Position numbers and translations under genes: made by a program. The notes beneath the pieces were generated by a model. That model was not told the DNA's origin. It saw only the letters and a program-made list of their open reading frames with translations, and searched no databases. Positions 62,301-64,000 of a DNA stretch of 64,000 nt are shown here, one piece after another. Each line of letters begins with the position of its first letter. Position 1 is the stretch's first letter. The stretch covers positions 121,840 to 185,839 of the forward strand of contig CAKRYR010000004.1 of NCBI GenBank assembly GCA_934432595.1, given 5' to 3'. The DNA comes from an uncultured Lachnospiraceae bacterium (GTDB taxonomy: Bacteria; Bacillota; Clostridia; Lachnospirales; Lachnospiraceae).

Positions 62301-64000
62301 GATTATGCTGGAAATGTATCAAATATAGAAGAGGTAGGATATTATAAGATTAACGCTAAGTTTGAGGGAAATAATATAGAAGCAGCTTATAATGACAAAA
62401 CATCAACTATAGATGTTGCATGGAAGGCAGATAAGAATATAAAAGAAGTTGAATTATATTCTAGACAGCCAAAGGATGAATTTAAACTTGTAAACGAAAT
62501 AGCAACAACAGAGGAAGATAGTGTAATAAGCGCGTCAATACAAGATATTAATACTACAGTTGATTATAGAGTAGTATTTACATATGTAGATGGAAGTAAG
62601 AAACTCAGTGATATTGTATCAATAGAAAAGAGTCAAGATGATGACGAAGATGAAGATAGCGATAAAAAAACAGAGATACTATATGACGAAACTGAAGTAG
62701 ATGAAGATGAAGATGGGTTGGAAGATGGTTATGAATTATGGGATTTAAGCTGTAATCCAAATGAGAAAGATAGTGATGGTGATGGATTTGATGATATATA
62801 TGAAGTTACTACATTAGGAACAAGCCCAGCAGTATTTACACAAGATAAGGATTCAGACGGAGATGGATTATATGATAGTAAAGAATATGCTGTAGGAACA
62901 GATCCTTATCTACAAGATAGTGATTTTGATGGAATATCTGATTCTCAAGATAGTAAACCTACTAAGACAGATATTAAGTCAGGTAAAGACATTAAATACA
63001 CACAAGATGTACATATAGGTTTATATGATAGAAAAATAGAAACTGTAGCGAAAGATGACAAGAAAACAGTTATTATAGAAAACATTTATACAGGAAAAAT
63101 TAAACAGGTAAATACAGATGGTGATATAACTTCATATTATTATGATAGCAATGAAAATAACACAGTTGTTATAGGTAAGGCTAATAATGAATATGTTGTT
63201 AATACATATTCATTTGATAAAGATAATAACTTAACATATCTTACTCATAATGGATTTGGTTATGAATTCAATTATGATAATGATGGAAATATGACAGATA
63301 TAGTAGCTGCCAATCGTACACTTGTGAGTTATAAGTATAAGAGGTCATCACAGGAAGGTAATGATGAAGAAAAAGAAGATGTAATGTCAACTATGACATA
63401 TGGTAATAATTACAAATATGATTATGAATATGATGACAAAGATAATGTAACCGCTATTAAGAAAGATAATAAATTAGCTTATGAAATGACTTATGATGCT
63501 AACAATAATATGACAAAACAAGTAGATAAGTTAAATGGTATTACATATGAATATGAGTATGATGGAGAAGGAAATGTTAAGTCTGTAAAAGGTAGCGATG
63601 GCTTTAATATAAGTTATGTTAATAAGAAGTCAGAAACTATAGAAGAAGATGGCGATAGCATAACTAAAGGAGAGTATGGTACAGGTTACATAGATGGTGA
63701 CGTAACTCGTGTATGTAATACAACAACAAAAGAAAATACAACAGATAAGATTACTCAAACAACTACACTATTAATAGATAAAAATACAATAGAGTATGTA
63801 GTAAATGAAAATAGTAATACAGAAACAAAAACAATAAAAGATAAAGATGGCAATAATTTAGTATATACTGTAACAGAAACAAATGATAATGGAAGCCAAG
63901 AAGTAAGAAATATCAATGGGGACAACTTAACATATAAATATGATGAAAATGATAATATAATATCAATAGAATCAAGTGATGGTTCATCAGTAACATATAA
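59313..64000 (+). CDS. Giant secreted WapA/RHS-like YD-repeat protein (partial, runs off window)
   Basis: Starts at GTG 59313, 6 nt after AGGAGGA (59300-59306), and stays open to the end (1562 codons). Signal sequence WIALGLTFAIAFTTVS; a DNRLRE-type domain (~330-505: DDVYVINGKYRETNFYSDS...ITWANKPAYD...FDLTAYV); several Ig/fibronectin-like repeats (~510-1110: GxYTIKxRAIDxxGNVS); thrombospondin-3-like Ca-binding repeats (~1130-1215: DSDGDGFDD, DSDGDGLYD); then YD repeats (YEYEYDGEGNVKSVKG) from ~1275. WapA-type proteins carry a variable C-terminal toxin with an immunity gene after it; both would lie beyond 64000. Confidence 0.9.
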   Translation, partial: MIQYFKKGRRKWIALGLTFAIAFTTVSWEMLRKEKAKARENETSSEYYDESALMKMFDTEDFNEKEMVELKDERTTNSTTYDMGNGFKKVVYYSSDVRFNDDDGKLSDYDSSLKQSKVTRERNSYKYESSVGDTKNYIPRNIEKTPVLMENDNYSIELSPVFKGTIFSRKSDDNEFNNINSMSDVNEIKETYEDIYDKEKTSIVGGEYVSKDKKIKLEYISSDKGIKENIVLYSKPQNNVWKFKLSLNTLVPKKDESTGSIYIYDGDKMVGEIEKPYMNDASNEAYSEDISYNITSCDRKGEYELSMTVDKQYLDASDRQYPITIDPTITWTGSNNIDDVYVINGKYRETNFYSDSVKVLAAGDGKQGVYRSFINITDLKKKISGYSIANAKYTVFEADGGAKGQCVEAYRVKEAYDKKKITWANKPAYDTKLISSIVTTGKAKHSSTFDLTAYVRGVAKGSSENYGVMLKAKNDDKSSAFTKFFSSRSATAQYRPKLEVIYYDKPTTPTAVNLNKRFFKQGEKITVSWNGINSQALSLVQYRLTKYDLVKNEENGNIIDYSMDTKIGESSAGSKTIDVSKSWAEGEYKLVVRGYDKFKMAGMGKGITFVIDGVKPKLGDVSITESSKDKYSTALPTIKWSGASDKYFKCVEYSINNSNYIPLGKTGNGEVTLSNSVINTPGEYTIKVRAIDKSGNVSDEKQLKYYYDSKLPEITTFTTVPVEKGATKTPMLVWNVDDNNIKSIEYSINGGDYASIGTLNSGAYTIEEGKIVEQGTYTIKLRAIDTAGNVSVEKAIKYEYNEGVVNNEKITVVPSSSTENYTNIEPTIVLSYMNDLSKVKIAYVLKLNGDVVADKTVDVDVINGAASYTLNKELFNKSGDYSLDVKVIDEQNNTIEEVNKVYNYDTVQPEIKSARIINTSLQEVPTIELSGIQEDKSGISNKAVYSVVSSNVDTTEIKELDKVATATVDNKKVLFKLDEEVKQLEDGIYKVLVGIKDYAGNVSNIEEVGYYKINAKFEGNNIEAAYNDKTSTIDVAWKADKNIKEVELYSRQPKDEFKLVNEIATTEEDSVISASIQDINTTVDYRVVFTYVDGSKKLSDIVSIEKSQDDDEDEDSDKKTEILYDETEVDEDEDGLEDGYELWDLSCNPNEKDSDGDGFDDIYEVTTLGTSPAVFTQDKDSDGDGLYDSKEYAVGTDPYLQDSDFDGISDSQDSKPTKTDIKSGKDIKYTQDVHIGLYDRKIETVAKDDKKTVIIENIYTGKIKQVNTDGDITSYYYDSNENNTVVIGKANNEYVVNTYSFDKDNNLTYLTHNGFGYEFNYDNDGNMTDIVAANRTLVSYKYKRSSQEGNDEEKEDVMSTMTYGNNYKYDYEYDDKDNVTAIKKDNKLAYEMTYDANNNMTKQVDKLNGITYEYEYDGEGNVKSVKGSDGFNISYVNKKSETIEEDGDSITKGEYGTGYIDGDVTRVCNTTTKENTTDKITQTTTLLIDKNTIEYVVNENSNTETKTIKDKDGNNLVYTVTETNDNGSQEVRNINGDNLTYKYDENDNIISIESSDGSSVTY

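Overview
The window comes from a low-GC, spore-forming, anaerobic Firmicute, most likely a member of Lachnospiraceae (Clostridium cluster XIVa). Support: AT-rich sequence with strong AGGAGG ribosome-binding sites, the SpoVA dipicolinate channel genes, an NADH-dependent multi-subunit [FeFe] hydrogenase, clostridial hydrophobic W (ChW) repeats, a clostripain-family protease, DUF6514 and DUF1292 proteins, and GlyRS of the single-chain type beside GlnRS. Most of the DNA is chromosomal housekeeping with few signs of recent transfer.

Layout. 1-6.4 kb: a truncated gene tail, an exported membrane-anchored protein, a membrane diguanylate cyclase, a PreP-type M16C protease and a secreted tandem GerMN-like protein. 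6.4-6.9 kb: a non-coding stretch with several hairpins. 6.9-11.3 kb: era, a YqzL-like small protein, recO, a lipoprotein and glyS. 11.4-15.6 kb: hymABC hydrogenase operon behind a promoter overlapped by a perfect 18-bp palindrome. 15.9-19.2 kb: spoVA genes split into divergent halves (AA-AB leftward, AC-AD-AE rightward). 19.3-25 kb: class A PBP, DUF6514, YigZ, a TruA-like protein with Glu in place of the catalytic Asp, and DedA. 25.3-32.3 kb: two paralogous sortase-anchored fibro-slime proteins with a shared promoter and leader hairpin, flanking a FIST protein and a soluble chemotaxis receptor. 32.6-40 kb: small membrane protein, Gpi18-like glycosyltransferase, DUF1292, clostripain-like protease, and a RecB-nuclease/XPD-helicase fusion. 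40.2-47.1 kb: degV pseudogene, CarD-like regulator, CDF transporter, HAD phosphatase, dtd, lipid kinase, ispF with a Cys/Asn repeat tail, and a PAS-GGDEF-GAF protein with a degenerate active site. 47.3-52.6 kb: cysE-cysS-mrnC-rlmB, a double acetyltransferase, tRNA-Thr and a CmpB-like membrane protein. 52.8-56.6 kb: three cell-wall proteins (SH3-SleB, ChW-SleB, ChW-unknown). 56.9 kb to the end: glnS and the start of a very large secreted WapA/RHS-like YD-repeat protein that runs off the window.

The least explained material is non-coding. Six copies of a short hairpin with core GAAATTGCGTCGCATTTC and variable, self-complementary arms lie just downstream of plus-strand genes, always in the same orientation as the gene. 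Two copies of a larger (about 150-170 nt) self-complementary element, sharing internal motifs but with different terminal stems, follow DUF1292 and glnS. Both look like dispersed, structure-conserved 3'-end elements.
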